Below, in pieces: positions 28,672-37,485 of a stretch of 64,000 nucleotides of DNA. The stretch comes from Pontibacter chinhatensis. GTDB taxonomy: Bacteria > Bacteroidota > Bacteroidia > Cytophagales > Hymenobacteraceae. The position numbers were made by a program, and so were the translations under genes. The stretch is taken from positions 186,001 through 250,000 of the forward strand of contig NZ_FOOT01000006.1 of NCBI RefSeq assembly GCF_900113285.1, given 5' to 3'. Every line of letters begins with the position of its first letter. The first letter of the stretch is position 1. The notes beneath the pieces were generated by a model, which saw only the letters and a list, made by a program, of their open reading frames with translations, was not told the origin of the DNA and made no database searches.

Positions 28672-29028
28672 ATGGAAAATATGGCGAACACTCCTTTCAA
28701 TGAAGACTTCTGTACAGAATTGGAATTTCATTTGGGGCGGACTTTTAAAAACAGCGACAGAACAGATTTGAAAGGTTTCTTGTGTGATGGAGTGTTATGC
28801 GAACCAATAAATGAAGCAGAATTAAGGAAGACGCATAAAGTCGAAACAAAAGCTTGGATAGGTAGAGACGGACAAGGTGAGTATACAATGACAATTAGGT
28901 TCGGGGAAAAAGCATTGAATAGTTTGCAAAAAGGATATGATTTGGCCGAAACCATTCCAAGTGAAGAATCTATGAACTGGATTGACATTGATACAGATAA
29001 AAGAACTATCGAAGTACGATTAAAATAA
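28672..29028 (+). CDS. Small hypothetical protein, AT-rich gene
   Basis: 118 residues from the ATG at 28672; a GTG at 28654 and an ATG at 28681 are alternatives. It is acidic and cytosolic, with no recognised domain, and ends in a plausible beta strand (KRTIEVRLK). Composition is markedly more AT-rich than the flanking genes, as for the gene at 300-770, which suggests acquisition. It follows the deacylase terminator and so must have its own promoter. Confidence 0.6.
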   Translation: MENMANTPFNEDFCTELEFHLGRTFKNSDRTDLKGFLCDGVLCEPINEAELRKTHKVETKAWIGRDGQGEYTMTIRFGEKALNSLQKGYDLAETIPSEESMNWIDIDTDKRTIEVRLK

Positions 29029-29129
29029 AATGTTACTTAAACCCCGCCTGCTCCTCTTAAATCCCCGGATTGTACAGGCAAGTTACTGCTTTTGCGCGTA
29101 TACCTACAGCATCACCAGCAAAAAGCACA

Positions 29130-29756
29130 GTGGCAAAAAGCGAGGAAAAAGAAGTCAGGCTTATCGTATTCGACCTGAACGGCACGTTTTACAACAAGAG
29201 CTCCAAGGATGAGTTCTACAAGTTTGTGGTTAGCAAGCAGCCGAAGCGCATCCTGTTTGCTTTTGAGATGGCCTACTACAAACTGCTGAAAAAGCTGCAC
29301 CAGATACGCCAAACCGAATTTAAGGAGAACTTCTTCAACTACCTCGACGAACTGCCGCCCGAGCAGGTAGAAAAGCTGGCCAAAGAGTTCTGGGCAAAGG
29401 AATATCCGGAGAACTTTAACCAGGAACTGAAGGGCTACTTCGAGAAAATGAGGAAGGAAGGCGTGCAGCTTTTCTGTGCCACTGGCGGGTTGGAGCTATA
29501 CGTAAAGCCGCTGTTCGACCTTTTTCCGGTAGATGGTTTTGCGGGCACGCAGGTAAAGTATGAAGACGGCACCTACAAGGTAATCGGCGAGGCCTGCAAA
29601 GAGGAAGAAAAACTGCGCCGCATTATAAAGCATTTCAAGGAGAAGAAGCCTCAGATCGTGGAAGCCTACTCCGATAGCAAAGAAGCCATACTCGACGAAG
29701 CGGACAAAGCCTTTCTGGTGGATGATGACGGGAAGATTCACCCTTATCAAAAATAA
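29130..29756 (+). CDS. HAD-superfamily IB-like protein with altered motif I
   Basis: 208 residues from a GTG at 29130 (VAKSEEKEVRLIVFD); no ATG lies before motif I. HAD motif I reads FDLNGT (Asp15, Asn17) where phosphatases have DxDxT/V. Motif II is FCATGG, motif III a Lys in ACKEEEKLRRI, and motif IV AYSDSKEAILDEAD. The nucleophilic Asp remains, but the general acid/base Asp is Asn, so phosphatase activity may be weak or changed. The order of motifs matches the phosphoserine-phosphatase-like IB group. It ends at a perfect hairpin shared with the convergent oxidoreductase gene. Confidence 0.8.
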   Translation: MAKSEEKEVRLIVFDLNGTFYNKSSKDEFYKFVVSKQPKRILFAFEMAYYKLLKKLHQIRQTEFKENFFNYLDELPPEQVEKLAKEFWAKEYPENFNQELKGYFEKMRKEGVQLFCATGGLELYVKPLFDLFPVDGFAGTQVKYEDGTYKVIGEACKEEEKLRRIIKHFKEKKPQIVEAYSDSKEAILDEADKAFLVDDDGKIHPYQK

Positions 29757-29760
29757 GGGG

Positions 29761-29810
29761 TTACAAAGTATAAAGGGTAGCAACGCATTGCTACCCTTTA
29801 TACTTTGTAA
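29761..29810. terminator. Bidirectional terminator made of two inverted AGTATA motifs
   Basis: Perfect 23-bp arms (29761-29783 and 29788-29810) with a 4-base loop. Each arm carries ACAAAGTATAAAGGG, the extended form of the over-represented motif. It lies between convergent genes. Confidence 0.85.
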
Positions 29811-29827
29811 TTATCAACTGAAGGTGC

Positions 29828-30778
29828 CTATGGCACAATCACTATCTTACCTGTCGTATGCGACGTCTGTATTTGTTTCATCGCTTCTACAGTTTCATCC
29901 AAAGTATAGGTCTGGCTTACGGGCACGCGCAGCTTACCAGCTTCTGCCAGTTCCCGCAGGTGGCCTAGCTGGCGAGAATTAGGCTCCACAAACACATAGG
30001 TAAAATCGATGGCGGGATCCAGGTCTGTACCGTGGTTCAGGATAGAGACCAGCTTTCCGGACGGCTTGAGCGCCTGCAGGCTTTGCTGCAAGGTTTCGCC
30101 GCTGGCGCAGTCGAAGATAAGGTCTACGCCTTCCGGCACCAGCTGCTGTACGGCCTCCCCTACATGGGCGCTTTTATAATCTACTGTATAATCAGCACCA
30201 AGCTCGCGCATGTACTGCTGGTTTTTCTGGCTGGCCACACCTATCACAGTAGCGCCTTTGGCCTTAGCCAGTTGTATACCCAGGCTGCCTACGCCGCCTG
30301 AAGCACCCAATATCAGCACCGTCTGCCCCTGCTGCAGCTTCCCGGCATCAAACAACGATTGGTAAGCTGTCAATCCCACCAGGGGTATGCCTGCCGCCGC
30401 CTCCCACGAAATATTCTGTGGCCTTAGCGCCAGGTAGCTTTCCGGTATCACGACGTACTCGGCAAAAGTGCCGTGCTGCACCACAGGCCTGCGGGCATAG
30501 GCGTATACTTCTGCTCCTACGTCGAACCTCCTGGCGCTGAAGCCTCTTTCTACTACCTCTCCTGCCATGTCCCAGCCGGGTATAACCGGAAAACTGCTAG
30601 GCAGATTCTCCTTCAGGTATCCTTCGCGCACCGCATAATCCACCGGGTTCACCCCGGCAGCCTTGATGCGCACCAGCACCTCTCCTTCGCCTACCGCTGG
30701 TATATCCACCGTAGTTATACTTACTTTTTCCGGCCCACCGAACTCTGTGTAGGTTGCAGCTCTCATTTGTTTTGCCAT
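29828..30778 (-). CDS. NADPH:quinone oxidoreductase family protein (zeta-crystallin-like)
   Basis: 316 residues. Zinc-free MDR enzyme: MRAATYTEFGGPEKV, RIKAAGVNPVDYAVREG, PVIPGWDMAGEV in the GroES-like domain; Rossmann motif VLILGASGGVGSLGIQLAKA. The last strand is HTTGKIVIVP. It probably reduces quinones or enones with NADPH in the cytosol. It is followed (upstream in coordinates) by the shared hairpin terminator. The mug gene lies on the same strand 114 bases upstream. Confidence 0.88.
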   Translation of the reverse strand: MAKQMRAATYTEFGGPEKVSITTVDIPAVGEGEVLVRIKAAGVNPVDYAVREGYLKENLPSSFPVIPGWDMAGEVVERGFSARRFDVGAEVYAYARRPVVQHGTFAEYVVIPESYLALRPQNISWEAAAGIPLVGLTAYQSLFDAGKLQQGQTVLILGASGGVGSLGIQLAKAKGATVIGVASQKNQQYMRELGADYTVDYKSAHVGEAVQQLVPEGVDLIFDCASGETLQQSLQALKPSGKLVSILNHGTDLDPAIDFTYVFVEPNSRQLGHLRELAEAGKLRVPVSQTYTLDETVEAMKQIQTSHTTGKIVIVP

Positions 30779-30892
30779 AGCTTATTTCTTTGGTATGTAT
30801 AGTAAGCATAGGATGAGCGCATTCCCCCCCAATGCTCTTCTGGTATTTTCAAAAAGTACAGGCAAAAGGGTAAAGAGGTTTTAAAAGCAGAC

Positions 30893-31456
30893 TCAGGCTT
30901 CCAGTTGCTCCACGTAACGGCGCAGCTCCCCATAAACCTGGGCAAGCTTTTTGGGCGGGAAGTGCGCGTTCAGGCCGCTCGGGTTTGGCAGCACCCAGAG
31001 TTTGGTTTGCCCAATCGTCTGTTCCTGCAGCCCAATCTCGGCTGTCGCCTTGCCAAAGGCTACCCGGTAGGCGGAGAGGCCCAGCAGCGCCAGCACCTGC
31101 GGCTGGTACAAAATCATTTTCTCCACCAGTTCTATCCCTCCTTCAATTAACTCTGTTTTGTTCAGTTCGGCTGCATTAGCCGTAGCCCTGCCTACAATGT
31201 TGGTGATGCCATAGCCGAGCTGGAGCAACTCCTCCTCCTGGTGGGGCTGGTACTTTTCGGGCGTGAAGCCGGCTGCATAAAGCGTGGGCCAGAAGCGGTT
31301 TCCCGGTCGCGCAAAGTGATGGCCCTTTAGAGCCGTATATAAACCCGGGTTGATGCCGCAGAATATGACTTTAAGACCTGGAACGAGAATATCAGGAACG
31401 GTTTTTCCGGAGGCGGCGGCCAATTCTTCTTTGGTGGGACTTTTGGTTGACAACAT
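30893..31456 (-). CDS. mug: G:T/U mismatch-specific DNA glycosylase
   Basis: 187 residues. Uracil-DNA-glycosylase superfamily, Mug/TDG type: the GINPGLYTALKGHHFARPGN segment carries the water-activating Asn and uracil-pocket residues. GITNIVGRATA and the intercalation loop NPSGLNAH follow. It excises uracil, ethenocytosine or thymine from mispairs. It is cytosolic, and length is normal for the family with a slightly extended N-terminus. Confidence 0.92.
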   Translation of the reverse strand: MLSTKSPTKEELAAASGKTVPDILVPGLKVIFCGINPGLYTALKGHHFARPGNRFWPTLYAAGFTPEKYQPHQEEELLQLGYGITNIVGRATANAAELNKTELIEGGIELVEKMILYQPQVLALLGLSAYRVAFGKATAEIGLQEQTIGQTKLWVLPNPSGLNAHFPPKKLAQVYGELRRYVEQLEA

Positions 31457-31699
31457 ACTTCCCTTTTACTCCGGCCTTCAGGCAACGGTTATGCTTTTCA
31501 CCACTATTTGCCTGATGTTCAGCTATTATACCCAAACTTTACTACAGAGTAATGGCCGCTGCTAAGGATGAGCCGCTAACTGCCTTCAGCCAAAGTATAA
31601 AACACAACAGAAATAAGCAGCATCTGCTGCTTTTCCAACTTTTAACAGGCCTGGTAAGTATGGGAGATTAATCTCCTGGCATCAAACACCTCTAAACTT

Positions 31700-32500
31700 C
31701 TGAAAAAGATAGTCACGTACAACTACACAGGCAAAACAGTTCTTATAACGGGCGGCAGCTCCGGCATTGGGTTGGCAGCAGCAAAGGCCTTTCACACGGC
31801 TGGTGCACAGGTAATCATTCTGGCAAGGACACCGGAAAAGGCAACAGCAGCCTTCCCTGGCACCGAAGGCATAACCTTTCTTGCTGTCGATCTGAACGAC
31901 CCCGCCTCCATCAGCCGCGCCTTCGAACAAGTGGCAGAAAGCTTCAAAACGATTGATGTTGCCATAAACAGTGCCGCGGCAGACACGGGAGTTGGTAAAC
32001 CTGTGCAGGAATTCACAGAGGAAGAGTATGATTACACGTTCGGCGTAAACCTTAAGGGGCTGTGGTTGTGCATGAAGCACCAGATACGGCTGATGCTACC
32101 GAACACCTCTTCCAGGTGCAGTATCCTCAATGTTTCCTCTGTAAATGGGCTTGGCGGTGTGGAGTACGGGGCTTTGTATGCTGCCTCCAAAGCAGGCGTG
32201 CTGGCCCTGACCAAGTCTGCCGCCTTGGAACTGGCTACCTCTCACATCCGCGTAAATGCTGTTGTACCGGGTGCTTTCGATACGCCGCTGCTTAAGAAGG
32301 CAATGCTGGGCCAATGCGGTGGGGATGAGAGCAGGCTGCAGGAGGTTCGTGCCAAGTATGAGCAGTTTATACCTGAAAATCGTATCGGCGACCCCGCCGA
32401 GGTAGCGTCCCTGATGCTTTGGCTCGCTTCCGGGGAGGCTGATTATATAATAGGCCAATCGTTTGTGATAGACGGAGGCATGAGCACCAGGTTCAGGTAA
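31700..32500 (+). CDS. SDR family oxidoreductase with no ordinary start codon
   Basis: The protein is a complete short-chain dehydrogenase: VLITGGSSGIGLAAAKAF (NADP-binding), INSAAAD, SSVNG and YGALYAASKAG (Ser, Tyr, Lys), and an SFVIDGGMS ending. Upstream of the Gly-rich motif the frame is open back to a TAA at 31655 but contains no ATG, GTG or TTG. CTG at 31700 (reading LKKIVTYNYTGKTVLITGG) or ATT at 31667 are the only weak candidates. A TTG at 31772 would cut off the cofactor motif. Either a rare start is used or the start codon has been lost. The coordinate given is my best guess. Confidence 0.7.
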   Translation: MKKIVTYNYTGKTVLITGGSSGIGLAAAKAFHTAGAQVIILARTPEKATAAFPGTEGITFLAVDLNDPASISRAFEQVAESFKTIDVAINSAAADTGVGKPVQEFTEEEYDYTFGVNLKGLWLCMKHQIRLMLPNTSSRCSILNVSSVNGLGGVEYGALYAASKAGVLALTKSAALELATSHIRVNAVVPGAFDTPLLKKAMLGQCGGDESRLQEVRAKYEQFIPENRIGDPAEVASLMLWLASGEADYIIGQSFVIDGGMSTRFR

Positions 32501-32515
32501 TCCGGCAAGTATAAA

Positions 32516-32547
32516 AAATCCCCGGCAACCGAAGCGGCCGGGGATTT
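32516..32547. terminator. Bidirectional terminator
   Basis: Perfect 11-bp arms AAATCCCCGGC / GCCGGGGATTT lie between the convergent SDR and E1 genes. A cluster of four AGTATA-type motifs follows on the right up to 32590. Confidence 0.8.
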
Positions 32548-32593
32548 ATAAATTGAAAGTATACTTTATACTTGGCTATACTTCTATACTTAC

Positions 32594-35035
32594 TTAATAG
32601 ATAGCCGGATAGGTTTTTGAGTCTGCTTCGTGCAGAATTTCATATACCGCCTCAAACACATCCTCCGTGTTTGGCTTGGAGAAATAGTCGCCGTCAGAGC
32701 CGTAAGGCGGACGGTGTGCATGCGCCGACAGGCATTGCGGCTTGGAATCCAGCCATCTCCAGGCGCCCTGCTCATCCACTACCTGCTGCATCATAAAGGC
32801 CGTTGCGCCGCCCGGCACGTCCTCGTCGGCAAACAGCACGCGGTTAGTCTTACGGATCGAGTCCGTGATCATGTGGTCCACGTCGAAAGGCAGTAGCGTC
32901 TGCACATCGATTACTTCGGCCGAGATGCCAAACTCCTCCAGCTGGCGGGCGGCTTCCATCACAATGCGGCACATCGAGCCATAGGTAACGATCGTGATGT
33001 CGGTTCCTTCTCTGAGGATCTCCGGTTTGCCAAGCGGCACGGTGAACTCGCCAATGTTATTTGGGATGCGCTCTTTCAGGCGGTAGCCGTTTAGGCACTC
33101 GATCACCAGCGCCGGCTCGTCGGACTTGAGCAGGGTGTTATAAAAGCCTGCTGCCTGTGTCATGTTACGCGGCACCAGCACGTGCATGCCCCGGATGCTG
33201 TGCAGGATCATGCCAATCGGAGAGCCCGAATGCCAGATACCCTCCAGGCGGTGGCCACGGGTGCGCACAATCAGCGGAGCCTTTTGGCCACCTTTGGTGC
33301 GGTACTGCAAGCAGGCCACATCGTCGGACAGAATCTGGATGGCATAAAGCAGGTAATCCAGGTATTGGATCTCGGTGATCGGCCGCAAGCCGCGCAGGGC
33401 GGCACCTATCCCCTGTCCCACAATCGTGCACTCCCGGATACCAGTATCGGTTACGCGCAACTCGCCATGCTTCTCCTGCAGGCCGGCAAAGGCCTGGTTC
33501 ACGTCGCCGATAAAGCCTACGTCCTCGCCAATGGCGAACACGCGTGGGTCGCGGGAAAGGATAGCGTCGAAGCAGGCCTGCAGCACCTCGCGGCCGTCCA
33601 CCACCGGCGAATTCTCGTCAAACTCCGGCTTTACTTCTTCTACCAGCAGTGCCGACTCCTCAGATTGGCTGTACAGGTAGGAGTTGTAGCGCTCAGCGTT
33701 CTCGCCCTGCACCTGCTCCAGCCACTCCACCAGCTCACGCTTGGCTTGGTTTCGCTCGTCGCGCACATAGCGCAGAGCCTTGCGCACCGCTCTAACTGCG
33801 TCACTGCGGATCGGGTTCAGCGTTTTGCGAAGCTCCTCGGTAATGGTGGCAATCTGCGTGATGTGCTCACTGGCATTAGCCAGTCCATCCAGCAGGCGCA
33901 GTGCCTCGTCGTGGTCTTTCTGAATGTCGTTGGCAAAGTCGTTCCATGCATCGCTGCGGGCTACTTTCACGGCTTCCTTCGCTTCTGCCTCTATCTGGGC
34001 TAGTTGCTCTTCGGAGGCAATTTCACTCTCCAGGATCCACTCGCGCATCTTTTTGATGCAGTCATACTCAGCTTCCCAGTCCAGGCGCTCCTTCGACTTA
34101 TAGCGCTCGTGAGAGCCAGAGGTAGAGTGGCCCTGCGGCTGCGTCATTTCCTCTACGTGCACCAGCACCGGCACATGCTGCTCGCGGCATACGCGCACAG
34201 CTGCCTCGTAAGTCTCGCAAAGGGCGAGGTAGTCCCATCCCTTCACCTTAAAAATCTCGTAGCCCTGCTCCCCTTCGGCGTTGCGCTGGAAACCGGCCAG
34301 AATCTCGGATATACTTCCTTTGGTGGTCTGGTACTCGGCAGGCACCGAAATACCGTAGCCATCGTCCCAAACAGACACCAGCATCGGCACTTGCAGCACA
34401 CCCGCCGCGTTTACGGCCTCAAAAAACATTCCCTCGGAGGTGGAGGCGTTGCCGATGGTGCCAAAGGCTACCTCGTTGCCGTTAACTGAAAAGTTCGTCA
34501 TGCCCTGCAGGGCCGGGTTCTGGCGGTAGAGCTTAGAGGCATAGGCCAGACCCAGCAGGCGGGGCATCTGGGCAGCCGTAGGCGAAATATCGGCGCTGGA
34601 GTTCTTCTGCTCCATCAGGTTTTTCCAGTTGCCCTCATCGTCGAGCGATCGGGTGCCGAAGTGGCCGTTCATGGCGCGCCCGGCGGTAGAAGGCTCTGCC
34701 TCCACATCGGTGTGGGCGTACAGCTGGGCAAAGTACTGCTGCAGCGTCAGCTCGCCAACCGCGAACATAAAAGTCTGGTCGCGGTAGTAGCCGGAGCGGA
34801 AGTCGCCGTTGCGGAAGAACTTGGCCATGGCCAGTTGGGCCAGCTCTTTGCCATCCCCGAAAATGCCGAATTTGGCCTTGCCCATAAATACCTCCTTGCG
34901 GCCGGTAAGGCTGGCCTGGCGGCTTTCCCAGGCAATGCGGTAATCATTTAATATTTCTTCGGAAGTTAGTCTCTGTATGATAGATACTTCAGCGGTTTGC
35001 ATGTGATATCGTTTAAACCAATGGTCTTTTTCCAT
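32594..35035 (-). CDS. Fused E1 alpha-beta subunit of a 2-oxoacid dehydrogenase
   Basis: 813 residues: an E1-alpha domain (about 20-400), a charged linker, and an E1-beta domain (about 475-810). It decarboxylates a 2-oxoacid, probably branched-chain or pyruvate-like, with thiamine diphosphate and passes the acyl group to E2. Alpha motifs are SGYYRDQTFMFA, NGHFGTRS, the TPP/Mg segment GNASTSEG (195-202, where GDG/GEG is usual) and HSTSGSHERYK. Beta motifs are VFAIGEDVGFIGDV, GIRECTIVGQGIGAA, LDYLLYAIQ and YGSDGDYFSKP. Fusion is common in Bacteroidota. No E2 or E3 gene is in the window. Confidence 0.9.
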   Translation of the reverse strand: MEKDHWFKRYHMQTAEVSIIQRLTSEEILNDYRIAWESRQASLTGRKEVFMGKAKFGIFGDGKELAQLAMAKFFRNGDFRSGYYRDQTFMFAVGELTLQQYFAQLYAHTDVEAEPSTAGRAMNGHFGTRSLDDEGNWKNLMEQKNSSADISPTAAQMPRLLGLAYASKLYRQNPALQGMTNFSVNGNEVAFGTIGNASTSEGMFFEAVNAAGVLQVPMLVSVWDDGYGISVPAEYQTTKGSISEILAGFQRNAEGEQGYEIFKVKGWDYLALCETYEAAVRVCREQHVPVLVHVEEMTQPQGHSTSGSHERYKSKERLDWEAEYDCIKKMREWILESEIASEEQLAQIEAEAKEAVKVARSDAWNDFANDIQKDHDEALRLLDGLANASEHITQIATITEELRKTLNPIRSDAVRAVRKALRYVRDERNQAKRELVEWLEQVQGENAERYNSYLYSQSEESALLVEEVKPEFDENSPVVDGREVLQACFDAILSRDPRVFAIGEDVGFIGDVNQAFAGLQEKHGELRVTDTGIRECTIVGQGIGAALRGLRPITEIQYLDYLLYAIQILSDDVACLQYRTKGGQKAPLIVRTRGHRLEGIWHSGSPIGMILHSIRGMHVLVPRNMTQAAGFYNTLLKSDEPALVIECLNGYRLKERIPNNIGEFTVPLGKPEILREGTDITIVTYGSMCRIVMEAARQLEEFGISAEVIDVQTLLPFDVDHMITDSIRKTNRVLFADEDVPGGATAFMMQQVVDEQGAWRWLDSKPQCLSAHAHRPPYGSDGDYFSKPNTEDVFEAVYEILHEADSKTYPAIY

Positions 35036-35193
35036 TCAAAAGTACATAAGATTCCCCTAAATTCAAATTTGGCGATGCTCTGGGCAGCCCTCAGAAAGTA
35101 CCGCCGCTGTGTTTGAAAAAAGATTCTCGTATATTTGTTTTGCACTAAAAATCTCCGAATTTAGGTGCAGTAATGCCGTTCCCTTATTTACAT

Positions 35194-35970
35194 ATGACAA
35201 GTAAGCTATTTCTATTAACGCTGTTGTGTTTTATATTTGCAGGCTATACAGCTAAGGCACAGGGGAAACTGGTTTTTGAAAAGGAAACCCATGACTTCGG
35301 CACCATAGCTGAGGGCACGCAGGCCACCTATGTATTCAAGGTGAAAAACGAGGGAACTGAGCCGGTGGTTATACCTAGTGTGCAGGCAGCTTGCGGCTGT
35401 ACTACCCCCTCCTGGACCAAAGCGCCTATATTGCCAGGAGAAATTGGCACGATTACAGCTGTGTATAATTCAACAGGCCGGCCGGGCCCGTTTTACAAAA
35501 GCATAACGGTTTTATCGAACAATTCTGAGAAGCCGCAGCATGTTTTGTACATAAAAGGTGAGGTTGGCCCGAAAGATTTAATTTCGGCTATCACCCCGGA
35601 ACAAAAGGCACTTTCGTCGCGTTTGGCAGTCGGAAGCACCAGTTACAGCTTCGGAAACCTTGAAAAAGGACAAAAACCTGTAGCTAAATTCCTGATTCGG
35701 AACACAGGCCGCAAGCCCCTTATCATACAGGGTGTGAAGAGCGCCTGCAACTGTGTGCAGTACCGCAGCTCCAAGGCAGAAATTAAACCCGGCGAGGTGG
35801 CAACTTTGGAACTAAGGTACGCTCCCGCGATGTTAGGGGAGCAAAACGAGGTAGTAACCGTTCTTTCAAATGATTTGATTATGCCTAACCTCAGGCTGAC
35901 GCTGAAGGCAAACGTAGTGGAAGCGAAAGAGGCAAAGGCATCTAAAGATATGATAAGGGAGGGCAAATAG
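35194..35970 (+). CDS. DUF1573 protein, two tandem domains, exported
   Basis: 258 residues from the ATG at 35194, which directly starts a signal peptide (MTSKLFLLTLLCFIFAGY...KAQ); 35173 is an alternative. Two DUF1573 immunoglobulin-like repeats follow. The first has THDFGTIAEGTQATYVFKVKNEG and ACGCTTPSW; the second has TSYSFGNLEKGQKPVAKFLI and ACNCVQY. The paired Cys motifs CGC and CNC are typical. The domain is very common in Bacteroidota envelopes but has no known reaction. It stands alone, between the divergent E1 gene and ald. Confidence 0.87.
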   Translation: MTSKLFLLTLLCFIFAGYTAKAQGKLVFEKETHDFGTIAEGTQATYVFKVKNEGTEPVVIPSVQAACGCTTPSWTKAPILPGEIGTITAVYNSTGRPGPFYKSITVLSNNSEKPQHVLYIKGEVGPKDLISAITPEQKALSSRLAVGSTSYSFGNLEKGQKPVAKFLIRNTGRKPLIIQGVKSACNCVQYRSSKAEIKPGEVATLELRYAPAMLGEQNEVVTVLSNDLIMPNLRLTLKANVVEAKEAKASKDMIREGK

Positions 35971-36017
35971 CCGACACCTTTCAGATAGTTTTTTTCATAG
36001 TTTTATTTTGTACTAAT

Positions 36018-36044
36018 GGCAGTGATTTTATCGCTGCCTTTTTT
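36018..36044 (+). terminator. Terminator of the DUF1573 gene
   Basis: GGCAGTGA / TCGCTGCC (one mismatch) is followed by TTTTTT. Confidence 0.7.
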
Positions 36045-36173
36045 CATTTATAGCCCTCCCTAAACCGCACTGTAAAGCTGCTTAAATTGCATACTTTAAG
36101 CACATTTACCTACTCTTTATCAAGCGGTTATACTACATTCAGCAAGAACTATTTTATTTCAGCAAACTAATGG

Positions 36174-36181
36174 TATCTTTG
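36174..36181 (+). promoter_or_regulatory. Bacteroidota -7 promoter box before ald
   Basis: TATCTTTG fits the Bacteroidota consensus TAnnTTTG exactly and lies 45 bases before the ald ATG. The -33 element is not clear. Confidence 0.5.
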
Positions 36182-36225
36182 CGCATCTAAATTCAAAAAA
36201 CCTGTCAAATTAAACTGATTGCGAT

Positions 36226-37338
36226 ATGATAATCGGCGTTCCGAAGGAAATCAAGAATAATGAGAACCGCGTGGGCGTAACACCTGCCGGCGTAACTGAA
36301 CTGGTGCGCAATGGCCACACCGTATATGTACAGGCTACTGCCGGCGAAGGCAGCGGTTTTGTGGATGCTGAGTACGAAGCAGCCGGTGCCACCATCCTTC
36401 CCAGCATTGAGGAAGTGTACGGTATCGCCGACATGATCGTGAAAGTAAAAGAGCCTATTGAGTCAGAGTACAATCTGGTTAAAGATAACCAACTGCTGTT
36501 CACCTACTTCCACTTTGCCTCCCATGAGCCGCTAACCGCAGCCATGATTGAGCGCAATGCGGTGTGCCTTGCCTACGAAACCGTAGAGCGCGCAGACCGC
36601 AGCCTGCCGCTGCTGGTGCCGATGTCGGAGGTAGCCGGCCGTATGGCGGTGCAGCAAGGTGCTAAATACCTGGAGAAGCCGCTGAAAGGCCGTGGCATTC
36701 TGCTGGGTGGCGTACCGGGCGTTCGCCCTGCCAAAGTGCTGATCCTGGGTGGTGGTGTAGTGGGTACCAACGCAGCTAAGATTGCTGCCGGTATGGGTGC
36801 CGATGTAACCATCATGGACACTAACCTGGCCCGTCTACGTTACCTGGACGATATCATGCCAGCTAACGTGAACACGCTCATGTCTAATGAGTACAACGTT
36901 CGCCAGTTGCTGCCTACACACGACCTGATTATCGGTGCGGTGCTTATCCCAGGCGCTAAGGCTCCTCGCCTTATCACCAGAGACATGCTGAAGGATATGC
37001 GTCCGGGCACAGTGCTGGTTGACGTAGCTGTAGACCAGGGTGGCTGTATCGAAACCTGCAAGCCGACGACGCACGAGAACCCAACCTTCATCATCGACGA
37101 CGTGGTGCATTACTGCGTGGCAAACATGCCGGGCGCCGTACCTTATACTTCTACCCAGGCCCTGACCAACGCCACCATGCCATACGTGCTGATGGTAGCC
37201 AACAAAGGCTGGAAGCAGGCTTGCGCCGATAACGCCGAGCTGAAGAAAGGCCTGAACGTGGTAAACGGCAAAGTAGTTTATGCTGGCGTAGCCGAGGCGT
37301 TTAACCTGCCATACACGCCAGTAGAAGAAGTGCTGTAA
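36226..37338 (+). CDS. ald: Alanine dehydrogenase
   Basis: 370 residues, the exact family length. It interconverts L-alanine and pyruvate plus ammonia with NAD. It starts MIIGVPKEIKNNENRVG with the pyruvate-binding Arg, and has MIVKVKEP (catalytic Lys) and YFHFASHEP (catalytic His). LGGGVVGTNAAKIAAGMGA is the Rossmann motif, and DQGGCIET is also diagnostic. It is cytosolic, with its own promoter and terminator. Codon use looks like a well-expressed gene, with few AGTATA motifs inside it. Confidence 0.97.
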   Translation: MIIGVPKEIKNNENRVGVTPAGVTELVRNGHTVYVQATAGEGSGFVDAEYEAAGATILPSIEEVYGIADMIVKVKEPIESEYNLVKDNQLLFTYFHFASHEPLTAAMIERNAVCLAYETVERADRSLPLLVPMSEVAGRMAVQQGAKYLEKPLKGRGILLGGVPGVRPAKVLILGGGVVGTNAAKIAAGMGADVTIMDTNLARLRYLDDIMPANVNTLMSNEYNVRQLLPTHDLIIGAVLIPGAKAPRLITRDMLKDMRPGTVLVDVAVDQGGCIETCKPTTHENPTFIIDDVVHYCVANMPGAVPYTSTQALTNATMPYVLMVANKGWKQACADNAELKKGLNVVNGKVVYAGVAEAFNLPYTPVEEVL

Positions 37339-37359
37339 CCAGATAAAACAAGTATAAAT

Positions 37360-37400
37360 GGGCGCCTTTTTGACTTTGTCAGGAAGGCGCCCTTATTTTT
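37360..37400 (+). terminator. Terminator of ald
   Basis: Perfect GGGCGCCTT / AAGGCGCCC arms with a TTATTTTT tail. An AGTATA motif lies just before the left arm. Confidence 0.85.
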
Positions 37401-37485
37401 GTGCCACCGGGGAGCGGTAAATTGCGCACCCCGGCCATAAGCCTGCCCCTGGCGACAGGCTATACTTTAACACGAAAGAACCGCG

